Below are positions 5,805 to 5,849 of a DNA stretch of 5,849 nt, in pieces (position 1 is the first letter of the stretch; the number at the start of each line of letters is the position of its first letter). The notes beneath the pieces are model-generated. The model had not been told where the DNA came from, ran no database searches, and worked only from the letters and a program-made list of their open reading frames with translations. Location: assembly GCA_001603765.1 (NCBI GenBank), contig LUZV01000001.1:1-5849 (forward strand). Direction: 5' to 3'. This DNA comes from Anaerolineales bacterium Chloro_02. Its GTDB lineage: Bacteria > Chloroflexota > Anaerolineae > Anaerolineales > Anaerolineaceae. Both the position numbers and the translations under genes were made by a program.

Positions 5805-5849
5805 ATGGATATAAAACAGTTTGACCTATTAAGAAAATCCCAATATATC
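5805..5849 (+). CDS. Start of an unidentified gene, 3' partial
   Basis: An ATG behind GAGGAG opens a frame of fifteen codons, MDIKQFDLLRKSQYI, that runs off the window. The peptide is too short to assign; it has no signal peptide and looks cytoplasmic. It follows a long AT-rich gap, so it is probably the first gene of another transcript in the same direction. Whether it belongs to the peptide locus cannot be judged here. Confidence 0.65.
   Translation, partial: MDIKQFDLLRKSQYI

Noticed and set aside
1..5849. CRISPR array, tRNA, rRNA or insertion sequence
   Set aside because: No regularly spaced repeats, cloverleaf-like segment, transposase motif or terminal inverted repeats were seen on either strand.

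Overview
The window reads as one plus-strand gene set that looks like a radical-SAM RiPP (ribosomally made, modified peptide) locus. The likely host is a member of the Chloroflexota, probably Anaerolineae-like. The host guess rests on the C-terminal tail of the large secreted protein (TYLPIIGK), which resembles the short Y/F-L-P-hydrophobic-basic endings I recall on many exported Chloroflexota proteins, on the gene combination, and on the mid-GC coding style. It is inference, not proof.

Layout: (1) nt 3-1016, a radical SAM/SPASM maturase whose 5' end lies outside the window. (2) nt 1036-1200, a 54-residue Cys-containing peptide 19 nt downstream with a strong ribosome binding site; this is the probable substrate. 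(3) nt 1298-2176, an HPr-kinase/phosphorylase-like P-loop protein with an unclear start codon and a textbook intrinsic-terminator shape inside its first 50 codons. (4) nt 2214-5510, a roughly 1,100-residue exported gingipain-like (family C25) cysteine peptidase with a C-terminal cadherin/Ig-like domain. (5) nt 5511-5804, an AT-rich gap holding a direct repeat and a hairpin but no supportable gene. (6) nt 5805 to the window end, the first 15 codons of a further gene with a good ribosome binding site.

Proposed working model (inference): the maturase installs a radical-derived crosslink or other change on the peptide's C-terminal Cys-bearing region. The HprK-like protein may phosphorylate the peptide, as related kinases do in some lasso-peptide loci, or may act as an accessory factor. 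The exported C25 peptidase could trim the peptide outside the cell or be its target. No transporter and no obvious free-standing RiPP recognition element (PqqD-like) is seen; either may lie beyond the edges. The combination of maturase, short peptide, HprK-like kinase and gingipain-like peptidase is the most interesting aspect of the window.
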